Positions 21,770-27,287 of a stretch of DNA of 28,416 bases are shown here, piece by piece. The position numbers and the translations under genes are program-made. The DNA comes from a virus: IMG/VR virus record IMGVR_UViG_3300032213_000605, positions 1 through 28,416 of that record, one strand, 5' to 3'. The notes under the pieces were generated by a model. It did not search any database and was not told the DNA's origin. It was given only the letters and a program-made list of their open reading frames with translations. Every line of letters begins with the position of its first letter. Position 1 is the first letter of the stretch.

Positions 21770-22236
21770 GTGTTCTTCTCCTTGAGTTTGGTTTCAATGG
21801 CTCGTGCAAATTCCACCCAATCATCACAATCAACAAAATCGGGGTGTACTGGCGGCGCTCTTAAAACCTCTATTACTTCTATCTCCTCATCCGTCAGACC
21901 CACCCACTCGCGCTGTGGTTGTGGGGTGGTGTTTTCATTTTCAAAACACCATCGTTTCCAATCTGATGCGTACACACACAGAGCAGTTACGCGCTCTTGC
22001 AGAGTCAATATTCTTGGTGTGCGCCCATCGGGATATCCATCTTTTGCGTTCCTGATAATTTTCGATTCGTCTGCGTCAAGAATCGCGTGGACTTCATTGC
22101 AGACAGCACACGCCACCGGCTCCTGCTTCTCAGCCTGCTCTATGGCTTGGCGTAGGGCGGCTCTTGCTGAGTCCACTTGCTCCCATGAATAGGCATCCAA
22201 CGCCTCCAGCGCCTGTTTCATTGCTTCTATGCTCAT
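21766..22236 (-). CDS. modular early protein: MSIEAMKQALEAL helix, central domain, REWVGLTDEEI module
   Basis: The product has 156 residues from the ATG at 22236, preceded by AAGGGG 7 bases upstream. A longer frame to 22323 exists, but the extra 29 residues overlap a separate small gene in another frame. Residues 1-43 (MSIEAMKQALEAL...ALRQAIEQAEKQEPVA) are a helical block that I recognise from many phage small proteins. The middle has two Cys pairs (CAVC and later Cys). The end has QREWVGLTDEEI and AIETKLKEKNT. Function unknown. The block layout suggests assembly by recombination among small phage genes. Confidence 0.65.
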   Translation of the reverse strand: MSIEAMKQALEALDAYSWEQVDSARAALRQAIEQAEKQEPVACAVCNEVHAILDADESKIIRNAKDGYPDGRTPRILTLQERVTALCVYASDWKRWCFENENTTPQPQREWVGLTDEEIEVIEVLRAPPVHPDFVDCDDWVEFARAIETKLKEKNT

Positions 22237-22334
22237 GCTTGTCCCCTTGCTATTTTCAAAATAACAAACAAAAGCCATCCAACCATATTTATTGAATAAA
22301 GACCTATTGCAAACAATAACCATTTATCTTTCAT
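22233..22334 (-). CDS. 33-residue single-pass membrane microprotein
   Basis: A short frame that is easy to miss. It starts at the ATG at 22334 with AAGGGG at ideal spacing and ends with TGA at 22233-22235. Residues about 5-26 (WLLFAIGLYS...WLLFVIL) form one hydrophobic helix. Positive residues lie on both sides (MKDK and KIARGQA). It is joined to both neighbours by ATGA overlaps. Its ARGQA tail repeats the end of the 74-residue gene, so its last codons give the Shine-Dalgarno for the 156-residue gene. A membrane role, for instance in host take-over or exclusion, is only a guess. Confidence 0.6.
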   Translation of the reverse strand: MKDKWLLFAIGLYSINMVGWLLFVILKIARGQA

Positions 22335-22349
22335 GCTTGTCCCCTTGCT
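22233..22349 (-). repeat. 19-bp repeat at two gene junctions (ARGQA tail)
   Basis: The plus-strand sequence TCATGCTTGTCCCCTTGCT is present at 22233-22251 and, 98 bases away, at 22331-22349. On the minus strand each encodes the last residues ARGQA, the stop, the ATGA overlap and an AAGGGG Shine-Dalgarno. The two copies bound the 33-residue gene exactly, as if it had been inserted by recombination between, or creation of, the repeats. Confidence 0.85.
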
Positions 22350-22555
22350 CGGATAGCGGCGGCGCAATCGAGCGATACGCCTAATGGGTCTGCGCCTTCA
22401 AAACCAAAACACACCTTTGCACACGCCTCGCGCTCATGCTGTGCTACTAGCTTGGCAAAGGCTTCAAGTTTTTGTAAATCTTTTATTGTGTTATCTTGGT
22501 AGTAGTACGGCATCTTTAGCTGTCTAGCCATCTCAATGATTTCATCACTTGTCAT
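22331..22555 (-). CDS. small phage protein with EREACAKVC and CAAAIRARG motifs
   Basis: The product is 74 residues. LEAFAKLVAQHEREACAKVC and then CAAAIRARGQA make a pattern that I recognise as a common small phage protein module with no assigned function. The three cysteines (41, 49 and 64) are regularly placed. AAGGAG lies 7 bases before the ATG. It overlaps the 78-residue gene by 11 bases. Confidence 0.65.
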   Translation of the reverse strand: MTSDEIIEMARQLKMPYYYQDNTIKDLQKLEAFAKLVAQHEREACAKVCFGFEGADPLGVSLDCAAAIRARGQA

Positions 22556-22781
22556 GCTTCTTCTCCTTGTTTTTTACACAAATTTTATGTAGCGCTTCCT
22601 CAATGTGGCCCATGTGGTTGCCTGACCACATGTCCCATGTGGCTGTTTGCTTTTGGTTGATAGTCAGGTCACCGTTGGGGCTGTGCCGTAGCAACTCCCC
22701 CATGTCTTTACAACTTGCAGTGAACTGCTTGGGCGCTTCTTGATCGGGGCAGATTGTGTATGTGTATGGTAGTTTTGCCAT
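22545..22781 (-). CDS. hypothetical phage protein, 78 residues
   Basis: No family is recognised. The product has TYTICPDQEAPKQF, a short acidic-to-aromatic middle (TATWDMWSGNHMGH) and a basic tail (KNKEKKHDK) whose Lys-Glu codons are the Shine-Dalgarno for the next gene. The Shine-Dalgarno before its own ATG is AAGGAG. It lies 11 bases after the 98-residue gene. Confidence 0.6.
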   Translation of the reverse strand: MAKLPYTYTICPDQEAPKQFTASCKDMGELLRHSPNGDLTINQKQTATWDMWSGNHMGHIEEALHKICVKNKEKKHDK

Positions 22782-22792
22782 TGCTTTCTCCT

Positions 22793-23089
22793 TCAGTTAA
22801 AGTGTTCTTTTGGTGGTGCGTCTAGCAAGTTTAGAAAGCCGAAAAAATCGTTTGCCGCCAGCATGAGCTGCGACGCCTCCATCTCGTTACAGTTTAGGGT
22901 AACGACTCCTGCTATTTGGTCTTCAGCGCGGCCAACGATGACCACGCCTTGTGCTTTGCCCTCGCCATAGCACATCACCAGTTTGTGGATCAGTAGCTTG
23001 AAGTGGGCTTGCTCTTCGTCTGACATGGCTTGCACCCTGCGGTGTAGCTCCGCTTCAGACATTGAGCCGTCAAAGTCCTTGTATTTCAT
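22793..23089 (-). CDS. hypothetical phage protein, 98 residues
   Basis: The product starts MKYKDFDGSMSEAELHRRVQAMSDEEQ, mostly helical, followed by a beta-rich part (GVVIVGRAEDQIAGVVTLNC) and a final helix (EASQLMLAANDFFGFLNLL). No motif points to a function. It overlaps the end of the VRR-NUC gene by 20 bases; GGAG lies 10 bases before the ATG. Confidence 0.6.
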   Translation of the reverse strand: MKYKDFDGSMSEAELHRRVQAMSDEEQAHFKLLIHKLVMCYGEGKAQGVVIVGRAEDQIAGVVTLNCNEMEASQLMLAANDFFGFLNLLDAPPKEHFN

Positions 23090-23381
23090 ATCGTTTGAGC
23101 TCCAGTAGTGTTTTCAGCTCATCAAGGTTGTGCTCACGGGCAATGAACACGGTGCCGCCATTGTTGAGGATGGCGTTGAGTTCCCTGTCTTGAAGAGCTG
23201 TGGTTGTGCCCTTGCCTGCCTTGCATTCGATGGCGATGAAGTGTCCGTCCATGCAGCCAATGATGTCAGGTATACCCGCTCGGCCAAAACCATTAGCGGG
23301 GGGCATGAAGTGGTAGATTTTGAGTTCATCAAGTAGTTTCCGTACGTTTTTCTTTACAAAATTCTCAGGTGTCGAAGCCAT
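23070..23381 (-). CDS. VRR-NUC domain nuclease
   Basis: The product has 103 residues from the ATG at 23381 (MASTPENFV), chosen because GGGG lies about 6 bases upstream; in-frame ATGs at 23390 and 23405 would add 3 or 8 residues. GRAGIPDIIG, then DGHFIAIECKAGKG, then LQDRELNAI give the PD-(D/E)XK core (counting from this start, D39, E52, K54, Q64) of the stand-alone VRR-NUC family, which in phages acts on DNA junctions or flaps. It lies among small early genes of the replication unit. Confidence 0.85.
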   Translation of the reverse strand: MASTPENFVKKNVRKLLDELKIYHFMPPANGFGRAGIPDIIGCMDGHFIAIECKAGKGTTTALQDRELNAILNNGGTVFIAREHNLDELKTLLELKRYEIQGL

Positions 23382-23625
23382 CGTAACCCCCATTCGCTTC
23401 AACATACCTTGTCAGGTTGACCTCTGGATGCCCAAAAGTTTTGCCGTCGTTGGCAATCTCTCGGTTGAGCAACTCAAACGCTTTCAGTATGGTGCTCATG
23501 CCGTACAGATCGACAGTCTTTTGCACATCAGGCAACACCGCCGCGCTTGGGTCTGACGCTAGTATGAGGTACAAGAGCCGCAACGCGACCCAGTCCTTCT
23601 TCTTGAGTTTGTCAACTGAGGTCAT
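23365..23625 (-). CDS. hypothetical phage protein, 86 residues
   Basis: A helical small protein (KKKDWVALRLLYLILASDP) with a C-terminal Gly/Tyr-rich end (ANGGYDGFDT). No family is recognised. It is joined to the 75-residue gene by an ATGA overlap and its own end overlaps the VRR-NUC start by 17 bases. Confidence 0.6.
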   Translation of the reverse strand: MTSVDKLKKKDWVALRLLYLILASDPSAAVLPDVQKTVDLYGMSTILKAFELLNREIANDGKTFGHPEVNLTRYVEANGGYDGFDT

Positions 23626-23849
23626 TTGTTTTTCGCTCCATGCATTTCATATAGCGTTGCCATGTACGCAACCATCTTGTCAAGTGGGTAGCCGTTGTGG
23701 TACGCAAGCATGCACAGGTAGCTCATGAGCGCAGATATGCCGATGTCTACTTTCTGTTTGCCCATTGCAGTTTTGAGAATCTCTACTGCAGCTTCCACTT
23801 GATCGCGTTTGTTGTTGAGTGCGCGTGTTTCTTCAATGTCTTTGGTCAT
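23622..23849 (-). CDS. hypothetical phage protein, 75 residues
   Basis: A fully helical protein. The N-terminal part (TKDIEETRALNNKRDQVEAAVEIL) could form a coiled coil, followed by a hydrophobic helix pair (ISALMSYLCMLAYHNGYP). AGGAG within the last codons of the DUF3310 gene serves as its Shine-Dalgarno, 7 bases before the ATG. No function can be given. Confidence 0.6.
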   Translation of the reverse strand: MTKDIEETRALNNKRDQVEAAVEILKTAMGKQKVDIGISALMSYLCMLAYHNGYPLDKMVAYMATLYEMHGAKNK

Positions 23850-23850
23850 G

Positions 23851-24132
23851 TCATTTCTCCTGTGTTTCTATTAATTTGTCTAGGTAGTGCCGCGCCTTCT
23901 TCAAATCATCGACACCGCCCTTGTCCTTCCAGCGGGACACGTACTTTACTATGTTGCCTTCAAGGTAGCCAAGGTTGTTTGCCACGATGTAGTCCCATGG
24001 CTGTACGGCCTTGCTCTTGTAGTGAGTGCCCGCTACTTGCACATCGTTGGCTTTAAGAGCTTCTAAGTGCTTGCGCGTGGCATCGTGAAACAGATCAAGC
24101 TGATCGCTTGTCGGTATGGGTGGTTTAGTCAT
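23851..24132 (-). CDS. DUF3310 protein with N-terminal QLDLF motif
   Basis: The product is 93 residues. VAGTHYKSKAVQPWDYIVANNLGYLEGN and KYVSRWKDKGGVDDLKKARHYLDKLIE is the full DUF3310 signature (H37, W46, N60, Y64, R67, D75). The family includes the T7 gp1.7 nucleotide kinase-like protein; kinase activity here is not shown. Unusually, residues 11-15 before the domain are QLDLF, an exact sliding-clamp consensus, on a flexible N-terminus (MTKPPIPTSD). It overlaps the upstream gene by 8 bases. Confidence 0.85.
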   Translation of the reverse strand: MTKPPIPTSDQLDLFHDATRKHLEALKANDVQVAGTHYKSKAVQPWDYIVANNLGYLEGNIVKYVSRWKDKGGVDDLKKARHYLDKLIETQEK

Positions 24133-24346
24133 TTTCTTCTCGCTTTCGTTTTAAAAATACAGCGTCTGCGGGGTGTTGCAGACGCTCAAGCTCGTTGTCG
24201 TAGAACTTCTTGGGCATGGGCGCTTTCTTCTCAAGCAACACACGCAACCAATCGGCTCCACCCAGTTGGTTGAAGATCATCCACTGCTTGTCACTTAAAC
24301 GTACGTATCGTACCTTTAGGGGGGCGGGGGGCTTTGGTCTTGGCAT
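24125..24346 (-). CDS. small phage protein with RLSDKQW..FNQLGGADWLR motif
   Basis: The product has 73 residues from the ATG at 24346; an upstream in-frame start at 24406 would overlap the previous gene deeply. The basic Pro-rich start (MPRPKPPAPLKVRYVRLSDKQW) is followed by IFNQLGGADWLR, a pattern I recognise from small uncharacterised phage proteins that may bind nucleic acid. It overlaps the end of the 82-residue gene by 56 bases in a different frame. Confidence 0.6.
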   Translation of the reverse strand: MPRPKPPAPLKVRYVRLSDKQWMIFNQLGGADWLRVLLEKKAPMPKKFYDNELERLQHPADAVFLKRKREEND

Positions 24347-24539
24347 TCTCCAGTGTTCCTTCGTGTTTGTTGGGTTGTCTTTCTTTGGCGCGGGCGAACG
24401 TGCCAAATTGTTTATAGCCTAGGCCTTCTTCGTTCTTGATCTGGTTGCTCGGATTCTTTGCACGAAACTGTGCGTCGGCCATGAAGATACTAGGGCGCTT
24501 TACTTGGGCAAGTTCTTCCCAAGGGTTGAGTACTTTCAT
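24291..24539 (-). CDS. hypothetical phage protein, 82 residues
   Basis: A basic protein with low hydrophobicity (MKVLNPWEELAQVKRPSIF... and PPKGTIRTFK). No family is recognised. The ATG overlaps the stop of the 60-residue gene by 4 bases, which supports it as a real coupled gene. It shares 56 bases with the next gene, a longer overlap than others here, so one of the two starts may be misplaced. Confidence 0.5.
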   Translation of the reverse strand: MKVLNPWEELAQVKRPSIFMADAQFRAKNPSNQIKNEEGLGYKQFGTFARAKERQPNKHEGTLENAKTKAPRPPKGTIRTFK

Positions 24540-24718
24540 CTCTTCATACCTCGTACAAATGCGGCGAAACTCGCCGCTGTATCGCCAAAGGGCATCTTAT
24601 CGAACTCAAGCGCCACTTCTTCGAGCGTATCGTTACGCACAACTTCGTGAAATGATTCGACAAAATCTTTCCCCCTTGCACTAACGTAGTCTTGAATGTC
24701 GTCGTCATCGTCTTTCAT
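24536..24718 (-). CDS. hypothetical acidic phage protein, 60 residues
   Basis: It starts at the ATG at 24718 (MKDDDDDIQDYVSARGKDF) with GGAGG 5 bases upstream; a TTG 12 bases further on is a weaker start. The N-terminus is a run of five Asp, then helical. The end (FAAFVRGMKR) is basic. No family is recognised. Confidence 0.6.
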   Translation of the reverse strand: MKDDDDDIQDYVSARGKDFVESFHEVVRNDTLEEVALEFDKMPFGDTAASFAAFVRGMKR

Positions 24719-24719
24719 C

Positions 24720-25373
24720 TTAACCTCCAAACATCTGCTTCAAGTGCACATACAACTCACGTGCCTGATACACAGTCATGTTGCCAATGATGTCTTCGGG
24801 TGTCTTTGTACGTACAAGGGTCACCATGCGTTTGGGCGCAACCTCAACCCCACTCATAGCGTACGCTGCAGCATCAAGCGCATCTTGGCTAGGCATAGGC
24901 GTAGGCACAGGCGTAGCTTCTAGCTTGGCTTTCAACAGCGCACCGATACCTGTCGTAGGCTTTTTCTGTGTCTTGGCTTTCTTTTTCCGCTTGTAGTTTA
25001 CGTTCTTGATGGGCACGTACTCGTTTACGTCTGCGTACCACAGGCCGTTGGTTTCGTGAACCATGTAGCTTCTGCGCATCTGCGCTATCAATGACGACAC
25101 TGAACCTTTGGAAAAGCCCTTGTGCTCAAGACCTTTAATGATCTCCAGACGTGTGGAGCCGGGGTTGGCCTTGATGTAGCTGAAGGTTTCGCGTGAGACG
25201 TTGTTGGTGATTTTGTGTTGGTTAATCATGGCTGGTTTTTGGCTTGAAGTTGAGGGAGAAGAAGATGTTGACACTGGTTGGGCAGAGGGAGGAGGGGGCG
25301 CCACCTCGTCATCATCCCAAGCTTGCAGAGTCTTAGTTAGCGCAGAGCGCAGGGCAGTTTGAATGTCAGGCAT
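24720..25373 (-). CDS. winged-helix DNA-binding protein, unknown role
   Basis: The product is 217 residues. The N-terminal 50 residues include a Pro/Ser-rich linker. Residues about 58-116 (NVSRETFSYIKANPGSTRLEI...GSVSSLIAQMRR...GLWYADV) have a winged helix-turn-helix layout. Residues 127-138 (YKRKKKAKTQKK) form a strongly basic patch, and the C-terminus (TPEDIIGNMTVYQARELYVHLKQMF) is a helix pair seen in other phage proteins. A transcription or replication-initiation regulator is possible. GGAGG lies 7 bases before the ATG. It is the second gene after the strong promoter/operator. Confidence 0.6.
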   Translation of the reverse strand: MPDIQTALRSALTKTLQAWDDDEVAPPPPSAQPVSTSSSPSTSSQKPAMINQHKITNNVSRETFSYIKANPGSTRLEIIKGLEHKGFSKGSVSSLIAQMRRSYMVHETNGLWYADVNEYVPIKNVNYKRKKKAKTQKKPTTGIGALLKAKLEATPVPTPMPSQDALDAAAYAMSGVEVAPKRMVTLVRTKTPEDIIGNMTVYQARELYVHLKQMFGG

Positions 25374-25583
25374 TTAGATTCCTCCTGTTAGTAGCATGAC
25401 AATAAAAATTGCGGCGAGAGCCGCTACGGAAAGCACGCAGGTGCGTGTATCTTCTGACCATCCCTGCTTGTCGCCTAACAGGATAGCTTGCACCCAAGTT
25501 TCCTCGGGCGTAGGTATGGGGGGAGGTGGTTCGTAGAGCAAGCCAATCTTGACCTTGCCCGTATCGTAAGGTGTGTGTTTCAT
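25374..25583 (-). CDS. small C-terminally membrane-anchored protein
   Basis: The product is 69 residues. The N-terminal half is soluble, with a Pro-rich stretch (YEPPPPIPTPEETW). The end (CVLSVAALAAIFIVMLLTGGI) is one hydrophobic helix, so it would be a tail-anchored inner-membrane protein. AAGGAG lies 10 bases before the ATG. It is the first gene after the promoter/operator at about 25620, as expected for a strongly made early protein. Function unknown. Confidence 0.65.
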   Translation of the reverse strand: MKHTPYDTGKVKIGLLYEPPPPIPTPEETWVQAILLGDKQGWSEDTRTCVLSVAALAAIFIVMLLTGGI

Positions 25584-25608
25584 TTAGTTATTTCTCCTTG
25601 ATGGATAC

Positions 25609-25638
25609 ATTATTTGTCTAGTGTTGGACAAAAGTCAA
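25609..25638 (-). promoter_or_regulatory. strong leftward promoter with operator between -35 and -10 (copy 2)
   Basis: On the minus strand TTGACT (25633-25638) and AATAAT (25609-25614) lie 18 bases apart, each one base from the sigma-70 consensus. The space between is filled by TTGTCTAGTGTTGGACAA (25614-25631 on the plus strand), an imperfect inverted repeat (TTGTC...GACAA) that recurs at 15592-15609. A repressor bound here would block RNA polymerase directly. It drives the leftward gene train from 25583. The -35 overlaps the end of the 30-residue gene. Confidence 0.75.
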
Positions 25639-25727
25639 TACCCTCTCCAATAAAAAATATCGGCAATAAGTACTATTACCGCTAACAAAAGTATTATTCT
25701 TTCGAACTTTTCATAGGGTGTCATCAT
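25635..25727 (-). CDS. 30-residue membrane microprotein
   Basis: It starts at the ATG at 25727 (a second ATG follows directly), overlapping the stop of the 58-residue gene, with GAGGAGG 7 bases upstream. Residues about 11-25 (IILLLAVIVLIADIF) form a short hydrophobic helix, followed by YWRGY. The TGA lies within the -35 of the next promoter. It is short, but the Shine-Dalgarno, overlap and hydrophobic pattern make chance less likely. Confidence 0.5.
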   Translation of the reverse strand: MMTPYEKFERIILLLAVIVLIADIFYWRGY

Positions 25728-25900
25728 TCTTCATCCTCCTCGTCTTTGTTTAGTTGGTCAGCCCACTCCTTGATGTCTTGCTCGGTGTACATAGACAGTA
25801 TCCAGTTAGCTAACTCATGCACAGGGTTCTGCATGATGCTGTCATACATCATGTTCAGTATGTCTTTGCCGTAGCGTGCTTCTATTTCTTCGGGTGTCAT
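25724..25900 (-). CDS. hypothetical acidic protein, 58 residues
   Basis: The frame runs from the ATG at 25900, which overlaps the preceding stop by 4 bases with GGAG 7 bases upstream. The product is helical, with MTPEEIEARYGKDIL, HELANWILSMYTEQDIKEW and an acidic end (NKDEEDEE). No family is recognised. It is the middle gene of a three-gene set after the glutamine amidotransferase-like gene. Confidence 0.6.
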   Translation of the reverse strand: MTPEEIEARYGKDILNMMYDSIMQNPVHELANWILSMYTEQDIKEWADQLNKDEEDEE

Positions 25901-26073
25901 TTTGTTTCTCCATCTTCAGTAGGCTCAACGCCTAGGTTACGCATGACTTCCAGTAGCAGTACATGAATGTCCACGAAGTACTCGGATGAGTACGCCATTG
26001 GTTCAATCAGGTAGTTGCGCAGGTCTGCCTCGATACAGCGCAGGTGTAGCGCGGTGGTGTCTGATACTTTCAT
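25897..26073 (-). CDS. hypothetical helical protein, 58 residues
   Basis: It starts at the ATG at 26073 (MKVSDTTALHL) with AAGGAG upstream; an in-frame GTG at 26115 lies within the terminator stem and is not used. The body is helical (LRCIEADLRNYLIEPM... HVLLLEVMRNLGVEP). No family is recognised. It is the first gene after the terminator that follows the amidotransferase-like gene. Confidence 0.6.
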   Translation of the reverse strand: MKVSDTTALHLRCIEADLRNYLIEPMAYSSEYFVDIHVLLLEVMRNLGVEPTEDGETK

Positions 26074-26091
26074 TTCGTTTCTCCTTGGGTT

Positions 26092-26115
26092 AAAAATGTG
26101 GGGGCAAGCCCCCAC
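26092..26115 (-). terminator. rho-independent terminator after the amidotransferase-like gene
   Basis: GTGGGGGC pairs perfectly with GCCCCCAC around a 2-base AA loop (26098-26115), and on the minus strand the stem is followed by ATTTTT (26092-26097). It lies 11 bases after the stop of the amidotransferase-like gene. Confidence 0.85.
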
Positions 26116-26126
26116 TACGAATCAAG

Positions 26127-27230
26127 TCAACAGTGCAGCAAGGTTGGCTTGAACGACACAGGCTTGCGCACATCCCATGACAGGTAGTAACACACAACCT
26201 CAGCGATAGTGCTGACCGCACCATACGACTTGGTAGCCATGCTGATAAGACCAGACGCATCGCCCTCCATCAGCATATCGTAGATGCCCTGCTCGGCAAC
26301 GCACAAGTCGTCACGATGTGTGTACGTGAGTGGCTCAGGCTGGAACAAGTGGAGCACAGTAGTCAGCGTGTACGCAGGCATCTGGTCAAGCCATATCTCC
26401 AGCGTCTCAACGTCAGCCTCGGTCAGTGCAACAGCAAGGTCTTCAGGTGTTGGCTGAACGAAGCCATCCTCGTCATCGGGGAAGTCATACGCTGCCTCAT
26501 CGTAGTTGGCGCTGTGTGCGCTGACACCACGGGGCTTGATGTTGAAGCTAGCGTTGTAGTCATACATCTCGTCGTACTCGTCATCCATGTAGCCGCCATA
26601 TGCACTGGTGTACTTGTACGACTTGAGTGCAGTCGTGCTCTTGTAGCTTGGGATCAGGCGTGATGGTGTCCACGCATAGGTATTGCTGAACCACAAGTCA
26701 TCGTGCTCGATACCCTGATCGAAGTTGACGTGCTGCATACGACCCTCGCCATTCATGAACACGAAGCGGTTGTTGCCGATGAACTCCTCGAGCATAGCCA
26801 CGAAGCCTGCGTCATACACAAGGTCAGGGGCAGAGGACACAGCGCTGTGCAAGTAGTCCTTGATGAAGTGCCATGTGTCAGACTTGGACTTGTCAGCGGC
26901 ATTGCCTGTATGCAGTACGCCGTTGTGCATCATGGCGATGAAGCCAGGGATCACATCGTATGGATGGCAGTTGAGCATATCGGTCTTGCCGTGTGTAGTC
27001 CAGCGGAAGTGGATAGCAATCTCACGATCGTCTTGAGGCAGGCGCTGAATGAATGCAGTAGCATCGCCGAGATTCTTGGGCAAGGACTTGGTGACCTTGA
27101 GCCCCTTGGCTGTGCCGTACATGAACCCAATGCCGTCAGGGTTGGATGTGAAGATGTCGCTGAGTAACCCGTGCGTGTCGAGCAGGGTTGAACGAACTTT
27201 GGAAGACTTGCCAGTAATGATTAAACACAT
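26127..27230 (-). CDS. class II glutamine amidotransferase-like (Ntn hydrolase) protein
   Basis: The product is 367 residues. It begins MCLIITG, so Cys2 would be the N-terminal nucleophile after Met removal. NPDGIGFMY (30-38), HFRWTTHGK (H74, R76, H80, G81), NCHPYD (88-92) and MHNGVL (H102, N103, G104) are the ordered signature of the class II amidotransferase/Ntn fold, followed by SDTWHF. The rest (about 190-367) is acidic and unknown. Class II amidotransferases release ammonia from glutamine or transfer acyl groups; in phages they are reported beside amidoligases, as here. AAGGAG precedes the ATG and the gene has its own terminator. Substrate unknown. Confidence 0.82.
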   Translation of the reverse strand: MCLIITGKSSKVRSTLLDTHGLLSDIFTSNPDGIGFMYGTAKGLKVTKSLPKNLGDATAFIQRLPQDDREIAIHFRWTTHGKTDMLNCHPYDVIPGFIAMMHNGVLHTGNAADKSKSDTWHFIKDYLHSAVSSAPDLVYDAGFVAMLEEFIGNNRFVFMNGEGRMQHVNFDQGIEHDDLWFSNTYAWTPSRLIPSYKSTTALKSYKYTSAYGGYMDDEYDEMYDYNASFNIKPRGVSAHSANYDEAAYDFPDDEDGFVQPTPEDLAVALTEADVETLEIWLDQMPAYTLTTVLHLFQPEPLTYTHRDDLCVAEQGIYDMLMEGDASGLISMATKSYGAVSTIAEVVCYYLSWDVRKPVSFKPTLLHC

Positions 27231-27251
27231 AATAAACTCCTTGAGGTAAAA

Positions 27252-27271
27252 GAATGGGGAAAGTTTTCCCC
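27252..27271 (-). terminator. rho-independent terminator after the amidoligase gene
   Basis: GGGGAAAACTTTCCCC (minus strand) is a 6- to 7-bp hairpin (27256-27271) followed by ATTCTTTT on the minus strand. It sits in the 57-base gap between the amidoligase gene and the amidotransferase-like gene, so the two are probably made from separate or partly read-through transcripts. Confidence 0.7.
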
Positions 27272-27287
27272 GTTGGTTGTTGTTGAA

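Larger units (their letters stand above)
21306..21783 (-). repeat. 18-bp repeat at three gene junctions (stop, start and Shine-Dalgarno)
   Basis: The plus-strand sequence TCATGTGTTCTTCTCCTT occurs exactly at 21306-21323, 21497-21514 and 21766-21783. Read on the minus strand, each copy encodes KEKNT and stop, holds AAGGAG 8 bases before the next ATG, and contains the ATGA overlap. In the second and third copies the identity continues upstream through most of the AKLKEKNT-type tail. Confidence 0.85.
20988..21913 (-). repeat. 33-bp dispersed repeat encoding REWVGLTDEEI
   Basis: Three near-identical copies lie at 20988-21020, 21597-21629 and 21881-21913. Each reads ATCTCCTCATCCGTCAG on the plus strand and then varies by a few bases. 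All are in frame on the minus strand and encode the RE-WVGLTDEEI block in three different proteins. The identity at DNA level suggests recent duplication or recombination. Confidence 0.8.

Noticed and set aside
20957-22192. A 411-codon open frame on the plus strand opposite the cluster of small genes
   Set aside because: It covers six minus-strand genes that have Shine-Dalgarno sequences, ATGA overlaps and recognisable modules. The plus-strand product has no domain, and its repeats are just the antisense of the REWVGLTDEEI copies.
22237-22323. N-terminal extension of the 156-residue protein by 29 residues
   Set aside because: The extension has no Shine-Dalgarno and runs over the 33-codon gene. 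The inner ATG at 22236 has AAGGGG and begins the recognised MSIEAMKQ block.
23876-23882. A possible third operator half-site (TTGTCTA) in the DUF3310 gene
   Set aside because: Only the first seven bases match; the second half (TTGGACA) is missing and the bases are explained by conserved Leu-Asp-Lys codons.
26074-26115. GTG start at 26115 for the 58-residue gene
   Set aside because: It begins inside the terminator stem and lacks a Shine-Dalgarno; the ATG at 26073 has AAGGAG.
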